NCBI GenBank assembly: GCA_015069605.1
Contig: SVII01000014.1
Location: forward strand, 1 to 35,643
Direction of reading: 5' to 3'
DNA length: 35,643 bases
Source: Clostridiales bacterium
GTDB lineage: Bacteria > Bacillota > Clostridia > Christensenellales > Borkfalkiaceae
Each line of letters starts with the position of its first letter. Positions within the stretch are counted from its first letter, which is position 1. A program made the position numbers and the translations under genes. Below, one piece after another: positions 1 to 8,351 of the stretch. Below the pieces are notes generated by a model. It saw only the letters and a program-made list of their open reading frames with translations. It did no database searches and was not told the origin of the DNA.

Positions 1-164
1 AAATACAACCAAAAAAAGAATTAAATACATAATCTTACCACCTTTAATCAATTATAGCACAGTAAATATGACAATATCAGTCAAGTTTGTAAAATTTTTT
101 TGATTTTATAGTTATTTTTATTATAACATATTTACGCAAAAAAAAGCAAGGTCTTCATTATACG
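1..164. other. AT-rich intergenic DNA at the left edge
   Basis: No gene is visible in this very AT-rich stretch. It contains one copy of a 14-base direct repeat, TACGCAAAAAAAAG, at 132-145; the second copy at 161-174 forms the T-run of the minus-strand terminator described next. Confidence 0.6.
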
Positions 165-197
165 CAAAAAAAAGAATTCGGTGTGAATACCGAACTC
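165..197 (-). terminator. Intrinsic terminator of the gene remnant
   Basis: Read on the minus strand, GAGTTCGGT (189-197) pairs with ACCGAATTC (174-182) and is followed by a run of eight T. It begins about ten bases after the stop codon of the remnant at 208-423, so the remnant kept its original 3' end. Confidence 0.75.
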
Positions 198-207
198 TTT
201 TTCGTTT

Positions 208-423
208 TTAGTGCGTTTGAATGTTGCGGATAAGACTACAAAGTCTACCTTCCGAGAAGTGGCGTAAGATTTTGTCGGGGGCTTCCGCAAAGCGATAATA
301 CGCCTGTTTTGTGTAGTTATCGGGGTTGCCGTAATACACCACGTAGCGCAAGCCAAAGGCAAACTCTTTCCTGTTAAACAGCCGTTTAAGGGGGCTTGCT
401 AACCTTTTTACCCAATTTACCCA
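208..423 (-). pseudogene. C-terminal remnant of an unidentified protein
   Basis: An open frame of 71 codons on the minus strand ends in TAA at 208-210 and is closed upstream by an in-frame TAG at 424-426. It has no ATG start and no ribosome binding site; only internal TTG or GTG codons could serve. The translated text looks like real protein: it is rich in aromatic residues, with a stretch reading YYGNPDNYTKQAYYRFAEAP and a tail ending RNIQTH. An intact terminator follows the stop. I infer that the 5' part of the gene has been lost. I do not recognise the family, and a short intact gene using an unusual start is the alternative. Confidence 0.45.
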
Positions 424-500
424 CTATTTGGTGGACATATATAGAAAGATACAAAATCCTTAATGTTCAGGGTGACGATTTTTCAAAAATGGGGATTTTC

Positions 501-557
501 GCCCGAAACACAGTAAGAAACTCTATCGTGTTTCGGGCTACTACTAGTTCCATAGAG
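501..557. other. Perfect hairpin that could fold as a pseudoknot
   Basis: GCCCGAAACAC (501-511) is the exact reverse complement of GTGTTTCGGGC (528-538), giving an 11-bp stem with a 16-base loop. Within the loop, CTCTAT (521-526) is complementary to ATAGAG (552-557) outside the stem. This is the layout of an H-type pseudoknot with stems of 11 and 6 bp. It lies between the tmRNA terminator and the gene remnant. There is no T-run, so it does not look like a terminator. Strand and function are unknown, and the 6-bp stem could be chance. Confidence 0.4.
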
Positions 558-570
558 AAAAACACTACGA

Positions 571-622
571 AAAAGCAAAACACACGCCGCTACACCTTAA
601 AAATCAAGGTTAGTGACGTGTG
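571..622 (-). terminator. Terminator of the tmRNA gene
   Basis: On the minus strand CACACG (617-622) pairs with CGTGTG (581-586). A second stem, CTAACCTT with AAGGTgTAG, is nested inside, and TTTTGCTTTTT follows. It sits seven bases beyond the encoded CCA end of the tmRNA. Confidence 0.7.
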
Positions 623-628
623 CTGGAT

Positions 629-995
629 TGGTGGAGGTGGTGAGAGTCGAACTCACGTCTTACGCGGCAGCCAAAAAACTTTCTACATACTTAGTTTATC
701 TATTATTTCTTAATTTTTCAACGCGGGTAAACACGCTTTGAAAAACGCAGAAGGTAAGATACTCTTATAAAGACACCTTCCGATCCGTACAAGAGTGTTC
801 CGTCTAAATGACGCCGCGACCCTAACCGACGGATAAATCAGGCGCGACGATTCGTTAAAAAACGAAGTTACGCTGCAAGAGCGTAGTTTGCATTATTATT
901 TGCATTTAAATTTAGGTGGAATGTTTTAACGCAGTCACTCCGTCTGCGGTATGCTTATCTTTTCGCTCACCGGCAATCGAATCCGGTGCACCCCC
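629..995 (-). ncRNA. ssrA: tmRNA (transfer-messenger RNA)
   Basis: This is the one-piece tmRNA that rescues stalled ribosomes in trans-translation with SmpB. On the minus strand the 5' end GGGGGTG (989-995) pairs with CACCTCC next to the 3' end, followed by A and an encoded CCA (629-631). The T-arm is GTGAG-TTCGACT-CTCAC, as in alanine-accepting tmRNA. The tag frame runs from GCA at 901-903 to TAA at 868-870 and reads ANNNANYALAA. With the alanine carried by tmRNA the tag is AANNNANYALAA, ending in the usual YALAA degradation signal. The length of 367 nt is normal for the family. Promoter and terminator are both visible, so it is a single-gene unit. Confidence 0.97.
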
Positions 996-1032
996 AAATA
1001 TGAAATTGTCGCCATTTATGGCTCACGTTATT

Positions 1033-1061
1033 ATTATACACGTCTTTATGGCAAAAGTAAA
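1033..1061 (-). promoter_or_regulatory. Promoter of ssrA
   Basis: On the minus strand TTTACT (1056-1061) and TATAAT (1033-1038) are 17 bp apart. The start point would be about 30 bases before the mature tmRNA 5' end, consistent with RNase P trimming. Confidence 0.75.
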
Positions 1062-1124
1062 CACATTTCAAGGCGGATTTTTTCTTTTTTATAGGGAATT
1101 ATCTCCTATTTTTTATGATGGTGC

Positions 1125-1154
1125 TTGACAAATGTAAAGGGAGTGTGTTACAAT
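1125..1154 (+). promoter_or_regulatory. Promoter of the alpha-L-fucosidase gene
   Basis: TTGACA (1125-1130) and TACAAT (1149-1154) are 18 bp apart, close to the sigma-A consensus. The predicted 5' leader is about 80 nt. I see no convincing catabolite-repression site. Confidence 0.7.
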
Positions 1155-1239
1155 ATCCACAACGAGGATTCGGGGGCGGCGTACAGCGCGTTTGCCGCTT
1201 AAAGGCGAATATTAAATGGAAACATAGGAGATTATGAGC

Positions 1240-2499
1240 ATGGAAAAACCTGCGTACAGACTTTGTTATTTGAAGACAAAAACGATTAAGAAAACGAACA
1301 AATATCAGTATATTGAAGATTTTAAAAGACTTGGGTTTGGTCTTTTTTGTCATTTTGGGTTATACAGCGTAGTAGGAAAAGGTGAATGGTATTTGGACGG
1401 AGTGAGATTTGAAGGGCAGGACGAATACAATGCGTTGATGGAAAAATTTGAAATTGCGGAAGACTGGGCGAAGGAATTGGTGGCTACAGCGAAAGCGGCG
1501 GGTTGTAAATATATCACATTGACTACCCGTCATCATGATGGTTTTTCCTTATTCGATACCTGCGGTTTGAATACGTTCGACGCGCCCCATTCCGCTTGCG
1601 GCAGGGATTTGGTGCGTGAATTTGTGGATGAATGCAATAAGGAAGGAATTGTGCCTTTCTTCTATCATACCTTGCTTGATTGGTGGAAACCCGAATTTAA
1701 GGAAGATTTCCCTGCATATATCGATTATTTAGTGGACAGTGTAGAGGTTCTTTGTAAAAATTACGGTAAAATCGGTGGTTTGTGGTTTGATGGTATGTGG
1801 GCGAAACCCGAAGAAAATTGGCAGGAAGATCGTTTGTATGCAACCATTCGTAAATATCAACCTGAGGCTATGATCATTAATAACACAGGATTGAATGCGC
1901 TTGGAAAAACGGGACATCCCGAAATCGACAGCGTTACGTTTGAAAGAGGTGCGCCCACGAAAGTCAATTCCGATAATAAACCTATTGCAGGGGAAGTTTG
2001 TCAAGGCATTACCGATCATTGGGGGTATGCTGAGGACGATATTTGCGTGAAACCCGTTGCGGAACTTGTGGAATTGTTGGTGGATTGCCGCAAATATCAA
2101 CACAATCTTTTGCTTAACGTTGGGCCTATGGCGGATGGTAAATTGACGGAGATTGAAAGCGGAACGCTCAAATATATGGGCAAATGGGTTGCGAGAAATG
2201 AAGCGGTGGTATATAATTGCGTGCCTGCGGATATTCAAGCGGAAAATGCGGATATCGTAACAGACGGAAAATATTACTATGCGTTGATTAAAAAAGTACC
2301 TATGAGCGCGAATGCGCACGTAGCACGCGTAGAAGACAATTTACGCGTTACACTGAAAACGGACAAAAGAATTGTCAGTGCGGTTTGGTTGGATAACAAT
2401 GCCCCCGTTTCGGCTTTTGATGAATGCGGCTTCTATGCTGAGCCGTTTATGTATGGAACGAGCCTTGGTGTCCGCGTTGCAAAGTTAGAATTAGAATAA
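1240..2499 (+). CDS. Alpha-L-fucosidase, GH29, cytoplasmic
   Basis: The enzyme hydrolyses terminal alpha-L-fucose from glycans. The N-terminal half carries the GH29 barrel motifs: CHFGLYS, TRHHDGFSLFD, and GLWFDGMW, whose Asp (residue 184 from this start) is the expected catalytic nucleophile. The length of about 419 aa fits a barrel plus a small C-terminal beta domain. There is no signal peptide or membrane segment, so it should act on imported fucosyl-oligosaccharides. Two starts are possible: ATG at 1234 lies only 3 bases from AGGAG (1226-1230), while ATG at 1240 has a 9-base spacing, so I prefer 1240. It converges with an AraC regulator whose next neighbour is L-fucose isomerase, which supports a fucose-use role. 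The acid/base residue was not assigned. Confidence 0.93.
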   Translation: MEKPAYRLCYLKTKTIKKTNKYQYIEDFKRLGFGLFCHFGLYSVVGKGEWYLDGVRFEGQDEYNALMEKFEIAEDWAKELVATAKAAGCKYITLTTRHHDGFSLFDTCGLNTFDAPHSACGRDLVREFVDECNKEGIVPFFYHTLLDWWKPEFKEDFPAYIDYLVDSVEVLCKNYGKIGGLWFDGMWAKPEENWQEDRLYATIRKYQPEAMIINNTGLNALGKTGHPEIDSVTFERGAPTKVNSDNKPIAGEVCQGITDHWGYAEDDICVKPVAELVELLVDCRKYQHNLLLNVGPMADGKLTEIESGTLKYMGKWVARNEAVVYNCVPADIQAENADIVTDGKYYYALIKKVPMSANAHVARVEDNLRVTLKTDKRIVSAVWLDNNAPVSAFDECGFYAEPFMYGTSLGVRVAKLELE

Positions 2500-2544
2500 G
2501 AAAAATTGCCCGATTTTTAAAAAAGGATAGGGCAGGTATGCGAT

Positions 2545-2597
2545 GAATAAAAAATTCCCCCGAACACGTGATGGTGCTTGGGGGATAATTTTTTTTG
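2545..2597. terminator. Bidirectional terminator between fucosidase and AraC gene
   Basis: CCCCCGAACAC (2557-2567) pairs with GTGCTTGGGGG (2574-2584), with two G-T pairs. T-runs follow on the plus strand (2588-2595) and precede as A-runs for the minus strand, so it can end both convergent genes. Confidence 0.75.
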
Positions 2598-3434
2598 CTA
2601 ATTTTTTCGGTAATCTTTTGGAGAAAGTCGTTTAAACGTTTTAAAGGTTTTGATAAAATAACTCAAATCATTAAATCCGCAATCGAAAGCGATTTGCGTA
2701 ATTGGATCATCCGATCCAAGCAGTTTTCTCGCCGCGCGCTCGATGCGGTAGGTCATCAAATAATGAGTGGGTGTCGTACCCGTCATATTTTTAAAAAAAC
2801 GACAAAAATATTTCGGGGAAAATCCCGCCACGGCAGCCATATCTTCCAAAGTGATGTCCGAAGCGAAATTATCGCGGATAAATTTCAATACCAACTTCAA
2901 TTTAATCACTTTTTTTTCGTCGCTGGAAGGCAACGCTTTCATGTGTGAAGAATACAGTTTCTTTCTTTGAATTTCGCCTAAAAGCTCGTGCAATCTTCCG
3001 ATAGTTTTAAAAAAGTATCCTTCTGCGCTTTCGCCAAGTTCCTCAAAAATATCGTTTACAATCACTTTGATTTTTTCGTTGTTGGGGAGTTCCGTCAATA
3101 CGTAATGACGAGAGAGAATATCCTCAATAAACCGATCGCAAGCGCGATTGTTCGTTTTTAAAAATGCGAGGTTGAAAACCAAACATTCGTATCGGCAATT
3201 TTGGGGCGTAGCGCCATGTACCGTTTCGCTGTTGACAAACGCCACGTCGCCTGCGGTCAAAAGATAAGAACGGTTGTCCAAAGTCAGGGAAAGCTCGCCT
3301 TGTAAAACGCGAATAATCTCCAAGGATGAATGCCAATGGAATGCCATTTCATATTTTGGATGCGCCTCGTTTACTTTGTATAATCCGAACGGAAAATCGT
3401 CCGTTCCATGCTGTTTTAATTCATTGAGTATCAT
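2598..3434 (-). CDS. AraC-family regulator, probably of fucose genes
   Basis: This is a 278-aa regulator with the standard AraC layout. An N-terminal cupin-like sensor domain (about residues 15-110, with FHWHSSLEIIRVLQG) precedes a C-terminal double helix-turn-helix domain (about 180-278). The latter includes EDMAAVAGFSPKYFCRFFKN, PTHYLMTYRIERA and the closing signature CGFNDLSYFIKTFK. It is divergent from fucI and convergent with the fucosidase gene, so I infer that it senses fucose or a fucosyl sugar and activates those genes. The start ATG at 3434 has GAGG seven bases upstream. The ligand cannot be read from sequence. Confidence 0.92.
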   Translation of the reverse strand: MILNELKQHGTDDFPFGLYKVNEAHPKYEMAFHWHSSLEIIRVLQGELSLTLDNRSYLLTAGDVAFVNSETVHGATPQNCRYECLVFNLAFLKTNNRACDRFIEDILSRHYVLTELPNNEKIKVIVNDIFEELGESAEGYFFKTIGRLHELLGEIQRKKLYSSHMKALPSSDEKKVIKLKLVLKFIRDNFASDITLEDMAAVAGFSPKYFCRFFKNMTGTTPTHYLMTYRIERAARKLLGSDDPITQIAFDCGFNDLSYFIKTFKTFKRLSPKDYRKN

Positions 3435-3487
3435 ATAACCTCAAAAAAGTGAAAATAATTATATTTTTTAATATTATAACACAAGTT

Positions 3488-3516
3488 TTTACATAAAATC
3501 AAGTATATAATTATAG
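3488..3516 (+). promoter_or_regulatory. Possible promoter of fucI
   Basis: TTTACA (3488-3493) and TTATAG (3511-3516) are 17 bp apart; an overlapping TATAAT at 3506-3511 is badly spaced for the same -35. The whole 114-bp gap to the divergent AraC gene is very AT-rich and probably holds both promoters and the regulator site. I cannot define an operator. Confidence 0.4.
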
Positions 3517-3548
3517 TTGCATAGATAAAAAATCAGGAGGCAATAAAA

Positions 3549-5390
3549 ATGGCAAAATCTAGATATATTGGGGATTATCCCGTAATCGGTATTCGTCCTA
3601 TCGTGGACGGCAGACGCGGACCTATGCAACTTCGTGAGAGCTTGGAAGATCAAGTAATGGCGATGGCAAACGCGGCGAAAAAATTGTTTGAAGAAAATCT
3701 TTTCTATTCCAACGGCGAACCTGTAAAGGTTGTTATGGCGGACACGTCGATCGGTCGTGTACCCGAAGCGGCGGCTTGCGCGGCAAAATTTAAAAAAGAA
3801 GGGGTGGACATCACTTTGTCCGTTACGCCTTGTTGGTGTTATGGCAGCGAAACGATGGATATGGATCCCACGACGATTAAGGCAGTTTGGGGCTTTAACG
3901 GTACGGAAAGACCTGGTGCGGTTTATCTTGCGGCAGTTTTGGCAGGCCATGCGCAAAAAGGTTTGCCTGCATTCGGTATCTACGGTCACGAAGTGCAAGA
4001 TCGCGATATGGTGACGACGATTCCCGAAGACGTAAAAGAAAAATTGTTGCGTTTCGGTCGCGCAGCGGTAGCGGTGGCTACGATGCGTGGTAAATCCTAT
4101 TTGCAGATTGGTTCGCAATGTATGGGTATCGCAGGTTCGATTATTGATCAGGATTTCATGGAATCCTATCTTGGTATGCGTGTAGAATCCGTGGACGAAG
4201 TGGAAATTCTTCGCCGTATGGAAGAAGGCATTTATAACGAAGAAGAATATCAAAAAGCACTTGCTTGGACGAAAGAACATTGCAAGATGGGCAGAGATGA
4301 TAACCCCGAAGAAGTGGAATTCTTGGGCGAAAAACGTCGTATCAAATTCACGGACGAAGAAAAGCAGAAACAGTGGGAATTCACGGTAAAAATGTACTGC
4401 ATCATCAAAGACCTTATGGCAGGCAACAAGAATTTGCCCAAGGGATTTGAAGAAGAAATGGTTGGTCACAACGCGATTGCAGGCGGTTTCCAAGGCCAAA
4501 GACAATGGACAGACCATTGGCCCAACTGCGATTATCCCGAAGCATTGCTCAGCTCCACGTTTGATTACGAAGGCGCGAGAGAACCCTATACGCTTGCAAC
4601 CGAAAACGACGTTTTAAATGGTTTGGGTATGCTCTTCATGAGATTATTGACGCATCGTGCGCAGATCTTCGCGGACGTAAGAACGTATTGGTCGGGCGAA
4701 GCTACTGAACGCGTTACGGGTTATAAATTGGAAGGCAAAGCGAAAGAATCCAATGGTATTATCCACTTGTTGAACTCGGGCGCGGCTTGTTTGGATGCTT
4801 GCGGTGAATGTAAGGATGAAAACGGCAACGCGATTATGAAGAAGTGGTGGGAAGTTACCGAAGAAGACATCAAGAAGATGACGGACGCAACCGTATGGTG
4901 CGAAGCGGGCTTTGACAACTTCCGTGGCGGCGGTTTCTCCAGCCATTACACGACGAAAGCGGAAATGCCTTGCACAATGATTAGATTGAATCTTGTAAAA
5001 GGCTTGGGTCCCGTTCTTCAAATCGCAGAAGGTTGGACGGTAAATCTTCCCGACGAAGTTTCCGATACGCTTATGGAAAGAACCAACCCTACGTGGCCTT
5101 GCACTTGGTTTGCTCCTCGTTGCGACGGCAAGGAAGGCAGTCCTTTCAAGACCGCATACGAAGTAATGCAAAACTGGGGCGCAAACCACGGCGCAATTTC
5201 CTACGGCCATATCGGTGCGGATTTGATTACGATGTGTTCGATGCTCCGTATTCCCGTTTGTATGCATAACGTACCCGAAGATCAAATTTATCGTCCCGCT
5301 TGCTGGAATGCATTTGGTATGGATAAAGAAGGTCAGGATTACAGAGCTTGTCAGGCTTACGGCCCTATGTATAAAAATCTCGGCAAATAA
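3549..5390 (+). CDS. fucI: L-fucose isomerase
   Basis: It interconverts L-fucose and L-fuculose, the first step of fucose catabolism, in the cytoplasm. The protein is 613 aa; E. coli FucI is about 590. Family motifs run the whole length: PVIGIRPIVDGRRGPM at the N-terminus, TPCWCYGSETMDMDP, GFQGQRQWTDHWPN, REPYTLATENDVLNG, and YGHIGADLITMCSMLRIPVC with GQDYRACQAYGPMY at the C-terminus. By comparison with E. coli FucI the metal ligands should be about Glu331, Asp354 and His547 (in GANH). AGGAGG lies eight bases before the ATG. A strong terminator follows. No fuculokinase, aldolase or permease gene lies nearby, so the rest of the pathway must be elsewhere. D-arabinose is a usual secondary substrate of this family. 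Confidence 0.96.
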   Translation: MAKSRYIGDYPVIGIRPIVDGRRGPMQLRESLEDQVMAMANAAKKLFEENLFYSNGEPVKVVMADTSIGRVPEAAACAAKFKKEGVDITLSVTPCWCYGSETMDMDPTTIKAVWGFNGTERPGAVYLAAVLAGHAQKGLPAFGIYGHEVQDRDMVTTIPEDVKEKLLRFGRAAVAVATMRGKSYLQIGSQCMGIAGSIIDQDFMESYLGMRVESVDEVEILRRMEEGIYNEEEYQKALAWTKEHCKMGRDDNPEEVEFLGEKRRIKFTDEEKQKQWEFTVKMYCIIKDLMAGNKNLPKGFEEEMVGHNAIAGGFQGQRQWTDHWPNCDYPEALLSSTFDYEGAREPYTLATENDVLNGLGMLFMRLLTHRAQIFADVRTYWSGEATERVTGYKLEGKAKESNGIIHLLNSGAACLDACGECKDENGNAIMKKWWEVTEEDIKKMTDATVWCEAGFDNFRGGGFSSHYTTKAEMPCTMIRLNLVKGLGPVLQIAEGWTVNLPDEVSDTLMERTNPTWPCTWFAPRCDGKEGSPFKTAYEVMQNWGANHGAISYGHIGADLITMCSMLRIPVCMHNVPEDQIYRPACWNAFGMDKEGQDYRACQAYGPMYKNLGK

Positions 5391-5412
5391 TTCGAGTAAA
5401 TACTATGATAAA

Positions 5413-5439
5413 AAGAGCAGACCTGTGCGGTCTGCTCTT
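5413..5439. terminator. Terminator shared by fucI and nadE
   Basis: AAGAGCAGACC (5413-5423) and GGTCTGCTCTT (5429-5439) form a perfect 11-bp stem with a five-base loop. It is flanked by A-rich sequence on the left and T-rich sequence on the right, so it can serve both converging genes. Confidence 0.85.
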
Positions 5440-5458
5440 ATTGTTTTATAGGATAACG

Positions 5459-6199
5459 TCAATGTTCGGGGCGATATTCAAAACAAGGGATGGGTTTCAA
5501 TTTAAACTCGTTCATCACGTGTAAACGGTCGATTTTTGCTTTCTTTTCTTCGTCCGCGCATACACCCGTGCGAATGTATTCGTCCAGCATAGCGTAGGTG
5601 AATCCAAGATTGTCTTCGTCCGTTCTATCCGTCAAGCCGTCCGAAGGGACTTTTTCCACAAGGAATGTAGGTAAGTTTAAATATTTCCCAATGGCTTTCA
5701 CTTCCTGTACAGTTAATTTCCCAAGCGGAGAAAAATCCCCAGCAGCATCACCATAACGCGTGGAATATCCCACCCAATCTTCCGAAAGATTGCAGGTGTT
5801 TGCCACTCGTCCATTCATGGATTGCGATAAGGCGTACAGTGTGGACATACGGATACGAGGCGGCAAATTTACCTTTGTTTGGCGGCTGATTTCCACGCCG
5901 CTTTCTTGTAAACTTTCCAAGACACCGTTCACGGCTTTTTGAATGTTGCAAACGTAATAGGGGATACCCAGGTGTGCGACGAGTGCCTTAGAACAGTCAA
6001 TATCCGCTTGTTCGCCGTTGGGCATCAACACACCGATGACACGGTCTTTTCCGAGAGCCTCTACGCAAAGCGCGGCAACGATACTCGAATCCTTTCCACC
6101 TGAAATACCGATGACGGCATTACAGTCTTTTCCATTGACTTCAAACCAATCGCGGATCCATTGAATTGCCTCGCGTGTTGTCTTTTCTGCGTTAAACAT
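5459..6199 (-). CDS. nadE: NAD synthetase (ammonia-dependent type)
   Basis: It makes NAD from deamido-NAD, ATP and ammonia in the cytoplasm. The 246-aa protein has the ATP-pyrophosphatase P-loop SGGKDSS (residues 33-39), followed by VIGVLMPNGEQ, the substrate-binding stretch NTCNLSEDWVGYSTRYGDAAGDFSPLG (cited in part) and PSDGLTDRTDED. It lacks the N-terminal glutaminase domain of the long form, so it needs free ammonia or a partner. It lies 18 bp downstream of glutamine synthetase on the same strand and is probably co-transcribed. AGGAG is present before the ATG. The link to an ammonia-assimilating enzyme is suggestive but may be fortuitous. Confidence 0.95.
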   Translation of the reverse strand: MFNAEKTTREAIQWIRDWFEVNGKDCNAVIGISGGKDSSIVAALCVEALGKDRVIGVLMPNGEQADIDCSKALVAHLGIPYYVCNIQKAVNGVLESLQESGVEISRQTKVNLPPRIRMSTLYALSQSMNGRVANTCNLSEDWVGYSTRYGDAAGDFSPLGKLTVQEVKAIGKYLNLPTFLVEKVPSDGLTDRTDEDNLGFTYAMLDEYIRTGVCADEEKKAKIDRLHVMNEFKLKPIPCFEYRPEH

Positions 6200-6217
6200 A
6201 GTTTTCTCCTTATGAGC

Positions 6218-8308
6218 TTAAACGTTAAACAGTAAGTCGCCATAGGTAGGCATGGGCCAGTATTCTGCGTCCACAATCATTTCCAGGGCGTCGATTGCCT
6301 CACGGATTTCTTGCATTTTGACTAAGATTTTATCTTTGCAGAAGACGGACAATTTTTTGACGTCTTTATTTTTGGTGAATTTGTCCAAAGCCGCTTCCAA
6401 ATCTTTCACGCCTGAATACGCAGCGGCGCAAAGATTGGAGATTTGCGTTAAGGTTTCCGTTTCATACGAACAATCCAACGCGTTAGATACCGATTTTTTA
6501 GAAAGAATGGTATTTGCAAGCGTTTGACTGTACGCGCTGATGGCAGGCAGTACGTCTTTTTTCGCTATATCCACCAGAGTTCTACCTTCAATATGGATCA
6601 ATTTACAATAATTATCCAACAAAATTTCCAAACGGGAGTGCATTTCCTTTTCGGTGTACACTTTATGCTCGGTAAAAAGACGAACGTTCTTGTCCGCGAC
6701 GAACTGCGGCAGAGCATCAGGGGTCGTTTTCAAGTTCAACAATCCGCGTTTTTTCGCTTCCTCCAACCATTTATCATCATATCCGTTGCCGTTAAAAATG
6801 ATGCGTTTGTGCTTGGTAATCGTTCGTTTGATGAGATCGTGTAATGCCGTTTCGAAACTGTCGGCCTTTTCTAATTCATCCGCAAATTGTTTCAAAGATT
6901 CCGCCACCGCAGTGTTCAGCATCGTGTTCGGGCCGGAAACGGACGCAGACGAGCCGAGCATACGGAACTCAAATTTGTTGCCTGTGAACGCGAAGGGAGA
7001 AGTACGGTTTCTATCCGTAGTATCCTTGGGGAATTTAGGCATAGTATGTACGCCGACACGCATCAATTCTTTTTCTTTTGCGCCGTAAGGCTGGTCTTTT
7101 TCAATACATTCAAGGATTTCCGTCAACTCGTCACCGAGGAAGATGGACACGACGGCAGGGGGGGCTTCATTTGCGCCCAGTCTATGATCGTTACCCGCCG
7201 TAGCCACGGAAATACGAAGAAGATCTTGGTATTCGTCCACCGCTTTCAAAACGGCGCAAAGGAATAACAAAAATTGCGCGTTTTCCGCAGGAGTGTCACC
7301 AGGTTCTAAAAGGTTAACGCCCGTATTCGTCGAAATGGACCAGTTGTTGTGTTTGCCGCTGCCGTTGACTCCTGCAAAGGGCTTTTCGTGTAACAGACAA
7401 ACCATGTCGTGTTTCTTGGCTACCTTTTGCATAATTTCCATTGTCAGCTGGTTGTGGTCAGCGGCGATATTCGTCGTAGCGTAAATGGGCGCGAGTTCGT
7501 GTTGCGAAGGGGCGGCTTCATTATGTTCGGTCTTGGCGAGCACGCCCAGTTTCCACAATTCCTCGTCCAAATCTTTCATGAATGCTTGTACACGGGGCTT
7601 GATGACACCGTAATAATGCCCTTCCAAATCCTGGCCTTTAGGCGGTTTTGCGCCGAGCAGAGTGCGACCTGTGTACATCAAATCTTTTCTTTGTATGAAA
7701 AGTTCTTTATCCACAAGGAAATATTCTTGTTCAGGCCCAACCGTCGTTTTGACGGAAGTAGCGTCCTCGTTTCCAAACAGTTTTAAAATGCGCAGAGTTT
7801 GGCGATTAATCGCCTCCATCGAACGCAAAAGAGGGGTTTTCTTATCCAACGCTTCGCCGCCGTAGGAACAAAACGCGGTGGGGATACAAAGCACGTTGTC
7901 TTTGATGAATGCGTAGGAAGTCGCGTCCCAAGCGGTGTAACCTCTCGCTTCAAACGTAGCGCGAAGTCCGCCCGAGGGGAAAGAAGATGCGTCCGTTTCA
8001 CCACGAATAAGTTCTTTACCCGAAAATTCCATAATGACTCTGCCGCCCTCGTCGGGGGAGATAAAACTGTCGTGTTTTTCCGCCGTGATCCCTGTCATGG
8101 GTTGGAACCAATGGGTGTAATGGGTCGCGCCGAGCGAGATCGCCCAATCTTTCATGGCGGAGGCAACGGCGTTCGCGACGGATAAATTTAAACTTCTACC
8201 GTCTTTGATGGTACGTTTTAAGGTGTTATAGGTTTCTTCGGACAATCTTTCTTGCATCACTTTGTCGTCAAAGACCATACAACCGAAATAATCGGACACG
8301 AGTTTCAT
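6218..8308 (-). CDS. glnN: Glutamine synthetase type III
   Basis: It forms glutamine from glutamate, ammonia and ATP. The 696-aa length and the N-terminus are typical of the large GSIII class found in Firmicutes and Bacteroidetes, not of the 440-470-aa type I. Visible features include THWFQPMTG, FPSGGLRATFEARGYTAWD, TVGPEQEYFLVD (metal-binding glutamates), HNEAAPSQHELAP, NGSGKHNNWS, and the C-terminal GSIII extension. AAAGGAG lies nine bases before the ATG. It has a consensus promoter and a leader with a terminator-like hairpin upstream, and nadE follows after 18 bp. Confidence 0.96.
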   Translation of the reverse strand: MKLVSDYFGCMVFDDKVMQERLSEETYNTLKRTIKDGRSLNLSVANAVASAMKDWAISLGATHYTHWFQPMTGITAEKHDSFISPDEGGRVIMEFSGKELIRGETDASSFPSGGLRATFEARGYTAWDATSYAFIKDNVLCIPTAFCSYGGEALDKKTPLLRSMEAINRQTLRILKLFGNEDATSVKTTVGPEQEYFLVDKELFIQRKDLMYTGRTLLGAKPPKGQDLEGHYYGVIKPRVQAFMKDLDEELWKLGVLAKTEHNEAAPSQHELAPIYATTNIAADHNQLTMEIMQKVAKKHDMVCLLHEKPFAGVNGSGKHNNWSISTNTGVNLLEPGDTPAENAQFLLFLCAVLKAVDEYQDLLRISVATAGNDHRLGANEAPPAVVSIFLGDELTEILECIEKDQPYGAKEKELMRVGVHTMPKFPKDTTDRNRTSPFAFTGNKFEFRMLGSSASVSGPNTMLNTAVAESLKQFADELEKADSFETALHDLIKRTITKHKRIIFNGNGYDDKWLEEAKKRGLLNLKTTPDALPQFVADKNVRLFTEHKVYTEKEMHSRLEILLDNYCKLIHIEGRTLVDIAKKDVLPAISAYSQTLANTILSKKSVSNALDCSYETETLTQISNLCAAAYSGVKDLEAALDKFTKNKDVKKLSVFCKDKILVKMQEIREAIDALEMIVDAEYWPMPTYGDLLFNV

Positions 8309-8351
8309 AAAACATATCTCCTTTCGCGTTAAAATGCGAGTTTTCCTGCGT

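Noticed and set aside
396-713. 105-codon plus-strand frame near the left edge
   Set aside because: It crosses the hairpin, the tmRNA terminator and the 3' end of tmRNA, and its text is not protein-like.
916-1128. 70-codon plus-strand frame
   Set aside because: It is antisense to the 5' end of the tmRNA gene and its promoter.
3489-4517. 342-codon minus-strand frame inside fucI
   Set aside because: It is the antisense shadow of fucI, Phe/His-rich, with no family motif.
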